Positions 8,667 through 17,385 of a stretch of DNA of 21,473 nucleotides are shown one piece after another. This stretch comes from Hennigella sp045599065 (lineage in GTDB: Bacteria > Bacillota_I > Bacilli_A > Mycoplasmatales > Mycoplasmoidaceae). The first letter of the stretch is position 1. Every line of letters begins with the position of its first letter. The position numbers and the translations under genes are program-made. Location of the stretch: assembly GCA_045599065.1 (NCBI GenBank), contig JAZRVJ010000003.1, forward strand, positions 1-21,473, written 5' to 3'. The notes below the pieces were generated by a model. It had not been told where the DNA came from. It saw only the letters and a program-made list of their open reading frames with translations, and searched no databases.

Positions 8667-10727
8667 CTATTCAAAATACATTACATAATCATCGTCATCG
8701 TCTAATTGACTCTTTTGTTTTAAATTCATACGAGCAAGTTCGTCAGCAAAGTAATTAGCCATACCAAGTGCTGAGTATCTATCTTTTCGTTTACCAGCTT
8801 TTTCAAAAACCTTTACTTTACCATTTTCTTTTTGCTCATATTCAAGTGCTAACATTTCATATATAGCCAACGTAGTCTGTGCGTATGGTGCTTTCAATTT
8901 ACCAATAACATTTCCAGAATAATCATCATACCCAGAAAATCTTGTTAAATAAGCTTGACCATCATTTTCATCTACAAGAAATCTTACTTTTCTACTTCTG
9001 ATTGCATTCTGCAACATAATAGCCATATCATTATTAAACTGTTCACTAGCCTTAATACTGTAAATTACTTTTGGGTTATTAGGATATAAACATCTTGCAT
9101 TCATATCTTCATCGTTCATACATCCAAGAGGATAATATTCAACACCAGTTTCTTTATCTTCCATTGGTGTTCCGCTAAGTAAGTCGAATATTGGTAAACC
9201 AACACCCATTGTATCGAGTACCATATAGTCGCATTCAAACTCTTCAAACAGTTTTCTTAATCTTAAAGCTGTCATTTCTGAATGCTGACCAGTCCATGAT
9301 TCTATGTAAGGAAAGTCTCGCAGATAATCACTTCTACTTGAGTTTTCTGTTAAGCACATCAAACCAAAACACGATGCGTCATTTTTTCGTTTGCTACCTT
9401 TTGATGCCATAAGCGCAATATCCGCAAACAAAACTCTAATTTCATTTTTATCTTTCTTTTTATATGTTCTTTTTACATCTTTTGAACACAGATGTTGTAC
9501 ATCTGATGGATAGATTACTTTTTCAAGTTTTCTACAAGCAGTGATGGAATCATTGTCGAAGAATGCATTTTCAGCTTCTCCTAACCAAAATCCTTCCATT
9601 TCAACTTTCCATTTTGTAATATCAAAATCTGCTTCTGTCATTTCATTTACAATTTCAGTTTTCTTTTTCAAACCGTTTTTAACTGCAATCTGGTATGACA
9701 AATTACAACAGAAGTACGACCTTCCAGCCGCCATCTGTTTAATAGTTGATTTATATTTTTTATAAGACCAGTGTGATTTTCTCCACGCAGAAGAAAGATA
9801 AATTTGTTTATTTTCTTCCTGTAAATGAAAATATTCTGGTAAATCCATATATTTAGGGTGGCGTGGGTCTGCCAAGAATTTTTTAAGAACGCTTTCAAGA
9901 ATATCTTTATCTAGCATTCTAAATTCATCAAGAACTAACAGATTTGCCCTGTTCCCTCTCGCATTGTCATTAGACGCTACCGTGATAATTTTACTTCCGT
10001 TTTTAAATTCGATTCTAGGGTCAACCTTACCCTCAGTCTTATATAGAATTTCCTGTCTCAACATTGGACAGTCTTTATATAATTTATCAATCTTTACAAA
10101 GATTTCAAATGCCTGTGATTTAACACCAGATGCAATAACGATTTGTGAATCTGGATATAAAATAGCGTAACAAACACAAGCAATAGCAGTAAGAAAAGTC
10201 TTACCTTGCATATGTTATCGTATAAGCTTTTTATCTTATACTTCTTACAGTTTCCTGTAAGTTCGGCATATATTTTCATCTACGACTTTACGTTTAGATG
10301 TTGGACACTCGTGGACAGATTATATTTATTCACTGTCTATGCTCTACGGTGACTATCAGCCTTTCGCAATCTGAAAGTTTACCTCGGTGTCAACATATTC
10401 TCACTTAGTTTTCACCGAATTTGCCCAATTAATTTTCCATAATATTTCTATTAAGTGAAGCCAAAATTAACCTCGACTTGCTATATATACACTATTTGAA
10501 TTATTAAACATCTGATACAAAATAACACATTGAAAAGGTTTTAAATTAATACCCAAATAATGTTTGCACATATGAAAAGGGTATTTTCTCCAAAAAGCCG
10601 CCCAGTTTATAGCGTTCTCTACAAATTGTTCATCATAAGTTAATGCTTCTACGTTTGTAACAAAGTCACGTAGACTCATACTCATTTTACTTTTTGGTCT
10701 CGTGTTGTATTTTTTCTTTGTAATCAT
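8667..10727 (-). CDS. terL: Large terminase subunit, split by a group I intron
   Basis: This is the packaging motor and nuclease, 599 aa after splicing. Exon 1 is 10470-10727 (86 codons) and exon 2 is 8667-10208. Joining them creates the Walker A loop ASRG|QGKT at about residues 83-90. Preceding it is the adenine-binding Q motif region (LKPFQCVILYQMF). Exon 2 carries Walker B plus catalytic acid (LLVLDEF), a coupling motif (LSSAWR) and a C-terminal RNase H-like nuclease with acidic positions in VLFADIALM and DYMVLDTMG. ATG 10727 overlaps the upstream TGA (ATGA), after a GAGGA ribosome site. Neither exon alone could be active, since the P-loop is divided. Exon 2 happens to follow an ATG at the intron end, so it can be miscalled as a separate gene. 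Confidence 0.9.
10209..10469 (-). other. Group I intron (261 nt, no ORF) inside the terminase Walker A codons
   Basis: The upstream exon ends in GGT and the intron ends in G (ATG), as group I splicing requires. P1 pairs exon GAGGU plus the first intron U with GGCUUC, with a U-G wobble at the cleavage site. Further pairings are P2 (UCACUUA/UAAGUGA), P3 (UGUUGACAC/GUGUCCAACA, one bulge), P7 (GCAUA/UAUGC within AGAGCAUAG and AAAUAUAUGCC), P7.1 (GACAG/CUGUC), P8 (CAUCUA/UAGAUG) and P9-type hairpins (CUUACAG-GAAA-CUGUAAG; GUAUAAG/CUUAUAC). A stem between P7 and P3 is typical of subgroup IA. The phase is 0 and an in-frame TAA is the first intron codon. There is no homing endonuclease frame. Confidence 0.9.
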
Positions 10728-11731
10728 GATTCATCATCCTCAAAGTCAAATACATTTGCGGACAAATCTTCATCAGTTGGAGAAAATTCTTTCTTCATTC
10801 CATCAACAACTTCTTGATATGGACTTAATCTTCCTTGTTCGACAAGCATTTCATGTTTAAACATTGCCATCTCTCTGTCAAATTCGGACTTTGGCATTTC
10901 TCCAAGCCAATCAATATCTTCTAATTTTGGAATAGGTTGCATTTTTACATTTTCAACCCACTTAATTACCAAACCCATAATGTAATGTTCTTGATTGTTT
11001 TCATCCTCTTTTTTCTGAATAGCCTTAATAGCCAAGTCTTCAGAAATTTTAGAAATCATATTAACAATCGAGTTTAAATCTTTTACATCGTAATTCTTCT
11101 GTTGCAACAATTCAGTTTTCTTTCTTTCAAGTTGACACAACGTCTTATATGAGTTTTCTTTTGCGTAGTCCATCTTTTCAAAGTCTTCATTTTCCATAAA
11201 CTTATCAAAGCGTTTTTGTACGTCAAGGTAATAATCTGGAGAAAACCCAGCACCCCAAAATTCAATCATATCTTCAGTAACTTGTGCTACAGCTTCTATT
11301 TTTCTTTTAGCTTCATCTTCAATTTGCTCTTTTGAATTCATGAACATAATAGAATCTGCGTAACACAAATTCTTGTATTCTTTTTTTACAGCTATAAGCT
11401 TTCTATATTCGCCAATTAAATTATTTGGATTAACAGTTGGTTTTACCATTAATGCAGAATATTCAAATGGTATAAACGGCATATCAAGAATTTTACATAT
11501 GTTTTCAAATCTGCTTCTTTCAATCATTCCGTTAACAGGATTTACTAACATATCTCTAAAACAATCTTTACATGTAGTGCAATACCCACCAGTATCAAGA
11601 TATTCTTCTTGATTGGTCTTAAAGAAACTCTGACTAATGTTCTTTTCTTGTTTGCAAATAGCACACTCCAGCTTAACAGCCGTGGTTGGTTTCTTTGCAG
11701 TTGATTTCTTCATTGATTTAACTGTTGCCAT
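10724..11731 (-). CDS. Zinc-finger protein preceding the terminase (possible small terminase/packaging partner)
   Basis: This 335-aa protein has a basic N-terminus (about 20 aa, Lys/Thr/Ala-rich) and a Cys cluster, C23-x2-C26 and C51-x2-C54-x2-C57, that should bind zinc, probably in contact with DNA. The rest is mainly helical: RKKTELLQQKNYDVKDLNS and SIVNMISKISEDLAIKAIQ suggest coiled segments, and the tail is acidic. Its stop overlaps the terminase ATG by four bases, indicating coupling. Small terminase subunits usually occupy this slot and recognise packaging DNA, but this protein is longer than most and lacks an obvious helix-turn-helix. The packaging role is inferred from position and zinc finger. 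Confidence 0.6.
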   Translation of the reverse strand: MATVKSMKKSTAKKPTTAVKLECAICKQEKNISQSFFKTNQEEYLDTGGYCTTCKDCFRDMLVNPVNGMIERSRFENICKILDMPFIPFEYSALMVKPTVNPNNLIGEYRKLIAVKKEYKNLCYADSIMFMNSKEQIEDEAKRKIEAVAQVTEDMIEFWGAGFSPDYYLDVQKRFDKFMENEDFEKMDYAKENSYKTLCQLERKKTELLQQKNYDVKDLNSIVNMISKISEDLAIKAIQKKEDENNQEHYIMGLVIKWVENVKMQPIPKLEDIDWLGEMPKSEFDREMAMFKHEMLVEQGRLSPYQEVVDGMKKEFSPTDEDLSANVFDFEDDES

Positions 11732-11737
11732 GATTCA

Positions 11738-11941
11738 TCAAACCATATTATGGTCAATTATTCCTGTTACAATTTCAGTTACATTATCTTCTGTTAATCC
11801 ACAATTAAATAATGCAGTACACAAACCAGCATAGAAAGACCCTAATCCCAAGCCTTCTTCAAACTGCTCTTTGTCAAAAGTATTCTTTACCACATTTTCT
11901 AAATTAATTGGAATATATTCGCTTTCTAAAACTTCTGCCAT
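11738..11941 (-). CDS. Small acidic hypothetical protein
   Basis: This 67-aa protein starts with ATG (MAEVLESEYIPINLENVV), after AAAGTGAT. It is acidic with two likely helices (EQFEEGLGLGSFYAGLCTAL; NVTEIVTGIIDHNMV). It has no recognised domain. It lies in a row of tightly spaced small genes ahead of the packaging genes and ends six bases before the zinc-finger gene. Confidence 0.5.
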   Translation of the reverse strand: MAEVLESEYIPINLENVVKNTFDKEQFEEGLGLGSFYAGLCTALFNCGLTEDNVTEIVTGIIDHNMV

Positions 11942-11947
11942 TATTTA

Positions 11948-12139
11948 TCACTTTCTTTTTTCTGAATGAAACTCTTTCATTAATTTGTTAAATTCTTCTT
12001 CAAATCCATCTTCAACTTTAAAAATAAACAGAGTTCCGCTTCTGTTTTCTTTTTTTGGTTTTACATCCACAATCTGATATCCAAGTTTCAGCAATTTTCT
12101 TGCAATGTTTGGATACAAAACAACTTTTGTATTATTCAA
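11948..12139 (-). CDS. Small hypothetical protein, DUF5659-like
   Basis: This protein has about 63 aa. The frame opens at GTG 12148, but that GTG is the end of the ribosome site AGGTG, so the TTG at 12139 is preferred. The core, PNIARKLLKLGYQIVDVKP followed by SGTLFIFKV, resembles small phage proteins in which a helix is followed by a ligand- or nucleic-acid-binding hairpin (DUF5659 style). That similarity is from memory and weak. It immediately follows the metallophosphoesterase. Confidence 0.45.
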   Translation of the reverse strand: MNNTKVVLYPNIARKLLKLGYQIVDVKPKKENRSGTLFIFKVEDGFEEEFNKLMKEFHSEKRK

Positions 12140-12148
12140 CTCGTTCAC

Positions 12149-13117
12149 CTATTTTATAATTTCTTGTTTTAAGTTGACTGTTTTTCCTTTGTTGTTCTGC
12201 TCTAAATAAATATATCCACAGGATTGAGTTGTAACCAATTTTCCATCTGTATAATTATTTTTATCAATATCAGCGCAACACCCAGACTCATAAATTGCTT
12301 TTCCAGCAATCATATAATGTCCAACTTTGTGTGTATGTGCGACAATTAAATTATCAAAGTTATACCCATTTTCTAAAAACCATGTGTATGCTTTTTGTCC
12401 AGTTTTTAATGGACTGGAAGAAAACGCTAGTGGATGACAAAATACAGTGTCTCCATGCTGATATTTCCAATCGTCTGGATAAATAAACTTAACAGATGGA
12501 AATACTTCTTCCAACGACACATAATTAGTTTTACATCTTTCTCTTTTGTTGTACCATGTAAAACCGTCTTTAAAAATAAGTTCTATAGGAGAATTTGGCA
12601 TTAACTCTAATACGTCCGTATCTAAATTTTTAGCCAAATAATTTCCAAATCTCAATTCATGATTACCATTAATACCAATAACTTTCTTTGGTTTTAAATA
12701 ATCAATCAATGAAATAATGTAGTTTCTTCCTTCAATAATTTCTTCCATAGGAGAAATTCTGTACAGTTTTGGGAATCTTGAAATTGATTGCATATCAATC
12801 AAATCTCCATTCAATACCAAAACATCAACATTATCTTTATATTTTTCAAATGTATCCACTGGAAGATGAAATGGAATATGTAAATCAGACAAAACTAGAA
12901 TTCTTTCAGACACAAATTCTTCTTGATTTCCAGATAGGTAGTCGTGATATTTATAAATTCCATACGACAACTTCCTTACGTATTCGGCAGAACCACAATC
13001 ACCAACTAGGTCAGCAATTTGATTCCAGTCAATATGTATTTCTTTATTGCGTTTAGCCAAAACCAAACGCAATAAATATTCAAAATCTGTTTCTTTTTCG
13101 GTTCTTTTTAATTCCAT
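12149..13117 (-). CDS. Calcineurin-like metallophosphoesterase with N-terminal helix-turn-helix
   Basis: This 322-aa enzyme is predicted to hydrolyse phosphoesters using two metal ions. All family motifs are present and in order: D-x-H (SDLH, D78/H80), GDxxD (GDLID, 104-108), GNHE (151-154), a lone H (FCHPL, H228) and the HxH of AHTHKVG (H261/H263). The first 70 residues look like a helix-turn-helix (WNQIADLVGDCGSAEYVRKL), as often seen in phage versions. ATG 13117 follows GGTGAG with a fair spacing. The substrate is unknown; nucleic-acid ends, cyclic nucleotides or protein phosphates are possible. Its position between polymerase and packaging modules does not settle the role. Confidence 0.85.
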   Translation of the reverse strand: MELKRTEKETDFEYLLRLVLAKRNKEIHIDWNQIADLVGDCGSAEYVRKLSYGIYKYHDYLSGNQEEFVSERILVLSDLHIPFHLPVDTFEKYKDNVDVLVLNGDLIDMQSISRFPKLYRISPMEEIIEGRNYIISLIDYLKPKKVIGINGNHELRFGNYLAKNLDTDVLELMPNSPIELIFKDGFTWYNKRERCKTNYVSLEEVFPSVKFIYPDDWKYQHGDTVFCHPLAFSSSPLKTGQKAYTWFLENGYNFDNLIVAHTHKVGHYMIAGKAIYESGCCADIDKNNYTDGKLVTTQSCGYIYLEQNNKGKTVNLKQEIIK

Positions 13118-13129
13118 AATCTCACCAAA

Positions 13130-13357
13130 TTACTCTTCGATAAATCCGTCTGCTACAAATTCATTTTCGGAAGAAATTTGTTCGTCTTTTTTGATTGTTA
13201 AAGATACTCCTGCTTCTCCAACCCATCTTTTCAGTTCTTCGGTTAAAGAGAATACCATATCTTCTTCATCTTTTTTACCAGCTTCAACAATCAGAAATTC
13301 AACATCAGACATAGTGATTACTGCTTTTGAGTATGCGGTTGTACGACTTTTTTTCAT
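13130..13357 (-). CDS. Small protein, possibly YonK-like
   Basis: This 75-aa protein starts with ATG (MKKSRTTAYSKAVITMSD) after AAAGGATGG. It has a beta-rich core with alternating strands (VEFLIVEAG, DMVFSLTEELKRWVG, AGVSLTIKKDEQI) and an acidic tail. The pattern of strand, acidic linker, short helix and strand with a xSLTIK end recalls SPbeta YonK, a small oligomeric protein encoded near the YonO polymerase. The presence of a YonO-type polymerase nearby makes this more plausible, but the sequence match is only impressionistic. A 19-bp repeated leader element ends 14 bases before its start. Confidence 0.4.
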   Translation of the reverse strand: MKKSRTTAYSKAVITMSDVEFLIVEAGKKDEEDMVFSLTEELKRWVGEAGVSLTIKKDEQISSENEFVADGFIEE

Positions 13358-13371
13358 TTGTAAGTACCATC

Positions 13372-13390
13372 CTTTTTCAAATTCTTTTTA
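13372..13390 (-). promoter_or_regulatory. 19-bp leader/promoter-like repeat, copy 1
   Basis: The minus-strand sequence TAAAAAGAATTTGAAAAAG is identical to 17407-17425 and 17/19 identical to 3683-3701. Here it runs into the ribosome site AAAGGATGG of the 75-aa gene. It lies just downstream of the structured element at 13448-13602. It is a candidate promoter or leader for the phage RNA polymerase, or a shared translation enhancer. Confidence 0.45.
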
Positions 13391-13447
13391 TGGAAGGAAA
13401 AGTAATATGTGCTTTGCATCAAGTGCAAAATAAGAAAATATGTGTTT

Positions 13448-13602
13448 TAGAAAAGTAGAAATCCCGCAATCGCAGTCTAGGACTGTATCTTGAGACTTTT
13501 TTTGCAGACTTTTCCTTCCCTTGAAAAACCACCTAAAAAGTCTGCAAAAAAAGTCCTGTAAACCGCTTAACAAAGCATGTTACAGGACTTTCTACTTTTC
13601 TA
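13448..13602. repeat. 155-bp nested inverted-repeat element (possible structured RNA or miniature element)
   Basis: Outer arms TAGAAAAGTAGAAA (13448-13461) and TTTCTACTTTTCTA (13589-13602) are perfect over 14 bp. Inside are a perfect 20-bp hairpin (13494-13513 with 13536-13555), a perfect 12-bp hairpin (13550-13561 with 13580-13591) and a 5-bp hairpin (13473-13477 with 13481-13485). The 20- and 12-bp stems share six bases, AAAGTC, so they compete. The right arm contains the TAG stop of the zinc-ribbon gene. It sits between the polymerase and virion modules. Possible roles are transcription attenuator, RNase III site, non-coding RNA or MITE-like insertion. Confidence 0.7.
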
Positions 13603-14334
13603 TTTTAGCGTTTTTGGCTTTTTATTTTTAGCTAATTTCTTACACTTTTCGCAATATTTACGAATCTTATGATTATTTAATTTTAAATCATCTCTACTGT
13701 ATTTTAAATATCTTCCACAATATGCACAGTAAAAACCAACATCATCATTCAATGTTTGTAAATATGGAACAATTAAGTGTTCTTCATCAAACAAAGCAAT
13801 TACATTCTCTGATTGATTTAAAGATTTAACATCCAAATGAAGATTTACAACTCTCCAATCAATAATAGATATTAAATCTTTCTCACTTAAATAGAATAAT
13901 GAGTTTTTAATTTCATCTACAGTCTTTTGTGTTAATGATATTTTTTTCAAATCTGCAAAAGTTAATGAAAATGTCAGATTGTTATTTATCTGTCTAAGAA
14001 CAAGCAAAGCCAAATAAACTTTCCTGTCCTCTACATCCTCAATACTATTAATTATTTCCAACTCATATTCAGTAATCCAAAAACAATCTTCCTTACGAAT
14101 CTTTCTCATGGTTGCCTTTGTGTATGCACCAGAAAACAGAAACATATCATTAGCAATTGTAGAAATTTGACTAATCGCATCAAACTCTACAATTGCATTT
14201 TTAGTTTGTTGAAGTGAGTAACCCATATCTGCATAATATCGAATTAACAAAAATAATTGCCAAACCTTCGTTATTTTGAAACCTTCTTTTAAAAAATTAT
14301 CTTCAACATATTTATACTCGTTAATTATAATCAA
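13600..14334 (-). CDS. Hypothetical protein with C-terminal zinc ribbon, partner of the RNA polymerase gene
   Basis: This 244-aa protein has a TTG start (14334) that overlaps the polymerase stop (TTGA), so it is translationally coupled. It is largely helical for about 195 residues (a winged-helix-like segment includes LTQKTVDEIKNSLFYLSEKD). The last 45 or so residues carry a four-Cys zinc ribbon, CAYC near residue 204 and CEKC near residue 231, followed by a Lys-rich tail. Zinc ribbons of this kind often bind nucleic acid, so a transcription or promoter-recognition factor for the phage polymerase is a reasonable guess. No family is recognised. Confidence 0.55.
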   Translation of the reverse strand: MIIINEYKYVEDNFLKEGFKITKVWQLFLLIRYYADMGYSLQQTKNAIVEFDAISQISTIANDMFLFSGAYTKATMRKIRKEDCFWITEYELEIINSIEDVEDRKVYLALLVLRQINNNLTFSLTFADLKKISLTQKTVDEIKNSLFYLSEKDLISIIDWRVVNLHLDVKSLNQSENVIALFDEEHLIVPYLQTLNDDVGFYCAYCGRYLKYSRDDLKLNNHKIRKYCEKCKKLAKNKKPKTLK

Positions 14335-17300
14335 TAAACTTCACCAAGTTTGTATTTTCTACCCAAGTATAAAACACCATCGGCATCATCCACTGGTATT
14401 CTGATTGATTTATTTTTTTCAAGAAGATTCTCAACAATACCTTCATACCCAAATGTCCAGCAGAACGATTTCATTTTCCCATCTGGATACATCTTATATG
14501 CAATATGAACTAAATAATCAGCAAGTTCTTTTTCATTTGGAATTAATTCTTCAAGTCGTTTCTTAAAAATATCTTTACCTACGATATTTTCGTAGTAGTT
14601 TTCATCGTCATCATCAAACAAATCTTCGCCAAGAATATCTTTGTAATTTTTATTATTACTCAGTCTAATCCACGAGTTCCATTCTTTATATATGCTCTTA
14701 ATAACTTCACATCTTGATTTGACTATTTTATAGTTACCACTCATCAGTTTCTTACTAATATCATAATTTTCATCAACTGAATTTTTTGGATATTTAAAAT
14801 CAAACTCTAAATCTTCAACTCTCCAAGCTATTTTATTCATGATGCATGGAGTTTTGGTTACTGGAAGTTCATTGTAATAAGAGCGAATGAAATTTTTTTC
14901 TTCCTGCGTCTTTTCGGATTTATTTTTTAATTCAGTAAAACTTGTTCCAAAAATATATTTACATCTGTCATTAAGCAAACGCTTTGCACGTTTGTATTCA
15001 GTCATTGTTTCTGGGTAAATATAAATAAAGAAATATGGCTTCTTCTTTTCAACCAAATTATTTAAAAACCACTGCTCTGACTTTCTTTCATCAGACCAAT
15101 CGTCTGGAACACGAGTCCATGACTTCCATTCGTTAGGAAACGGTTTTGTCTTAATACCTTTGCCAGCATCAATTGAATCACCAATATATCGTCTCAACAG
15201 TTTAATTCTATCAACCAACTCATTATATTCTCTTGATTCTCTATTATACTTACACAACATGGAGAAGAATTTTGTAGAGTAGTTTGTTATCTGTCCAATC
15301 TTACAATCAAACGTATTTAAATCTGTTTTGACAATATTAGTCATTGTCATTTTTTGTGCAGGAGCAGATTCTTTATCGTAAGTAATTGGGAGTCTGTTTG
15401 GATAGATACTGTTAATAATTATTTCATTATCTGTAGTATATACAATGTCACCATCAAACAAGTTTGCCGTATTTTTCAATACATTTCTCAAACTTAGACT
15501 ATCTCTTTACCATATCATTTCTGACTTAGGTAGTTTGCACTACGGACTGTGGAGTTTCACCGCAATCCTCTCTTGGTAAAAACCAAATTTAGTCGTTACA
15601 CCTTCCTGTGTTAACAGGCTTGGCACGATATTAGCATATCAAAAAGACTTAGCTTTCATCGTTAGCACCTTACGGCACACCCTAGATTTCTAGGTTCACA
15701 AACTTTTCATTTACATGTTTCCATGTAACGGAACAAATTCTATCCGAATCTGAGTGAACGATTGTATCTAATCCCCAAATGTTCATAACAATACCAGAAT
15801 CTAAATATTGAAACCAGTAGTCAATCATATCATTAGTGACAATTTCACTAACCTTATGTTCTGATGAATCAACCATAGGACTTCTACAAGCATCTATTCT
15901 ACTAACATTTCTATCTGCCCAAAACTTACTATAGTGGCAACCTCTCTCCAATAGTCCAGTTACCTCTAATCCAAATGCGTGTTGTGCAAGTGCATAACTG
16001 TCTGGAATCATAGTTTGATAATTACCCCTAGCCCAAAGTCTACCAATTTTAGCGTCATCAATTCGTTTCTGAATCATCTGATAAACCTTACGTCTAATAT
16101 AATCATCATCAAACAGTGAAAAATCAACACACAAACCTTTAAGCCAACCAATATCAGTACTGCCTAAAGCTTTTTCAATTGTGTTTTTATCAGAGCCAAC
16201 ACCATAAGAAAACAGTTTTGTGTATAATTCATCTCCAGAGCAAACCTTTTCAATCCAATCAGTAGTGTAACCAATAAGATTATCAATAGCTTCATCATCC
16301 AAATCAAGAGTCTGTAAATACTGATAATTTAAAAGGCTATATTCAGCATCCTTCTTCTTGGAATATCTTGAAACACCCCATATATGTTTATACATACTAC
16401 AGAATGTTTTGTACTCTTGAAGATTCATATACTTCTTCCACATCTTAAATTGTGAAACAGTCAATATAACATCAACGTCTTTAATATTATATTTATGACC
16501 GTAGCAGTCAGTAATTTCTGTTTTACCATTTGCTTCTGCAAATGTGTGAAAATCAAAAACACTAACCATACCTTTAATGAAAGCAGAGCGAATAATGAAG
16601 TTTGACGGTATATAATCAAGTTCCAAATCACAAGCCCACTTGTAAGCCATATCTGGACTGATAATACCAGAACCATCAAAAACATTAGCATTAAAAACAA
16701 AGTCACGTTTTTCAACTTTTCTGCAATCGACTTCATTTCCTGCTGGAGTTACTTTTTTGTCATCAACAATAAAGTCAACTTCATTTCCAATAATGTCTAT
16801 TTCGCAATCTGGAATCACAACAAATCTCGGTGTACTTACTTCATACATACCACTCATGTAAAGACCATAATAAGCGTTGTACTTTGCAATATTAATTTCA
16901 TCAATCACTAATCCATTACGCAGAATTTCATCCAGCTTTTTATAGATACGTTCTTGACAAAATGATACAGTAGACCTTCTGCCCATACCAGCACCACAAA
17001 GTAATCTTACATACTTTTCACCATTGCAAACAAAACCGTTTTTACAGATGTGTTTGTATGCTTTCTTATTATTGACCTTTACATTAATGATTTCACGAAG
17101 AAGCAAGAGATTGTCTATTTGTTTTCTTAACTCTGCAACAGTAACCTTGCTAGGCTTTTCCTTCGATTTCTCTTGATTAATCTTTGCGTATAAACTATCA
17201 ATCAGTTCGTAACCATATTCTTCTTCATTAACTCTTTCAATAGCTTTAAACACTTGGTTGTCTGCAATGGAAATCAGATATCCTAATTCTGTAGCTTTTT

Positions 17301-17385
17301 CAAGAGACATGTCAAATTCATATTCGTTTCCTGCAATGTAATTCAGAGGAATCTTAAAGACTTTTCGTGACCGCAACTTTTTCAA
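14331..17385 (-). CDS. YonO/QDE-1-type single-subunit RNA polymerase, split by a group I intron
   Basis: Predicted DNA-dependent RNA polymerase of the double-psi beta-barrel superfamily (SPbeta YonO, crAss-like phage polymerases, eukaryotic RdRp/QDE-1), 923 aa after splicing. Exon 1 is 15742-17385 (548 codons) and exon 2 is 14331-15458 (375 aa). Exon 1 has the RdRp-like block FDGSGIISPDMAYKWACD and, after it, IIRSAFIKGMVSVFDF near residues 235-280. The exon join recreates HSDSD|FDGDIVY, giving the metal-binding DxDGD at 548-552. The TTG start directly follows an in-frame TAA. It lies behind a strong host-type promoter and is probably an early gene whose product transcribes later genes. YonO is of comparable length (about 850 aa from memory). 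Unspliced products would lack an intact active site. Confidence 0.8.
15459..15741 (-). other. Group I intron (283 nt, no ORF) inside the polymerase DxDGD codons
   Basis: On the mRNA the exon ends GAU and the intron ends UUG, with G last. P7 is formed by AACGACUA and AGAUAGUCU (GACUA/UAGUC), close to the standard R and S elements. Several GNRA-type hairpins flank it: UUACAUG-GAAA-CAUGUAA near the 5' end, GUAGU-GCAA-ACUAC, and GUAUU-GAAA-AAUAC inside a closing AAGUUUG/CAAACUU stem at the 3' end. P1 can form between exon CGGAU and GUUCCG with one irregularity. Splicing is in phase 0 and restores DSDFDGD. A shorter frame-compatible choice (15493-15691) would leave LFDGD and discard these stems. 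No endonuclease is encoded. Confidence 0.88.

Noticed and set aside
8667..10727. Terminase broken by frameshift or pseudogenisation
   Set aside because: The gap is a foldable group I intron with correct splice-site bases, and exact splicing rebuilds the Walker A motif.
13448..13602. Simple MITE insertion
   Set aside because: Terminal arms are 14 bp, but no target-site duplication is visible and the right arm contains a native stop codon. It is kept only as one option.
15493..15691. Shorter 199-nt intron in the polymerase gene (splice CCT|TTT)
   Set aside because: It keeps the frame and has a terminal G, but leaves LFDGD without the first Asp and excludes the GAAA hairpin and the closing AAGUUUG/CAAACUU stem. 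The 283-nt choice restores DSDFDGD.
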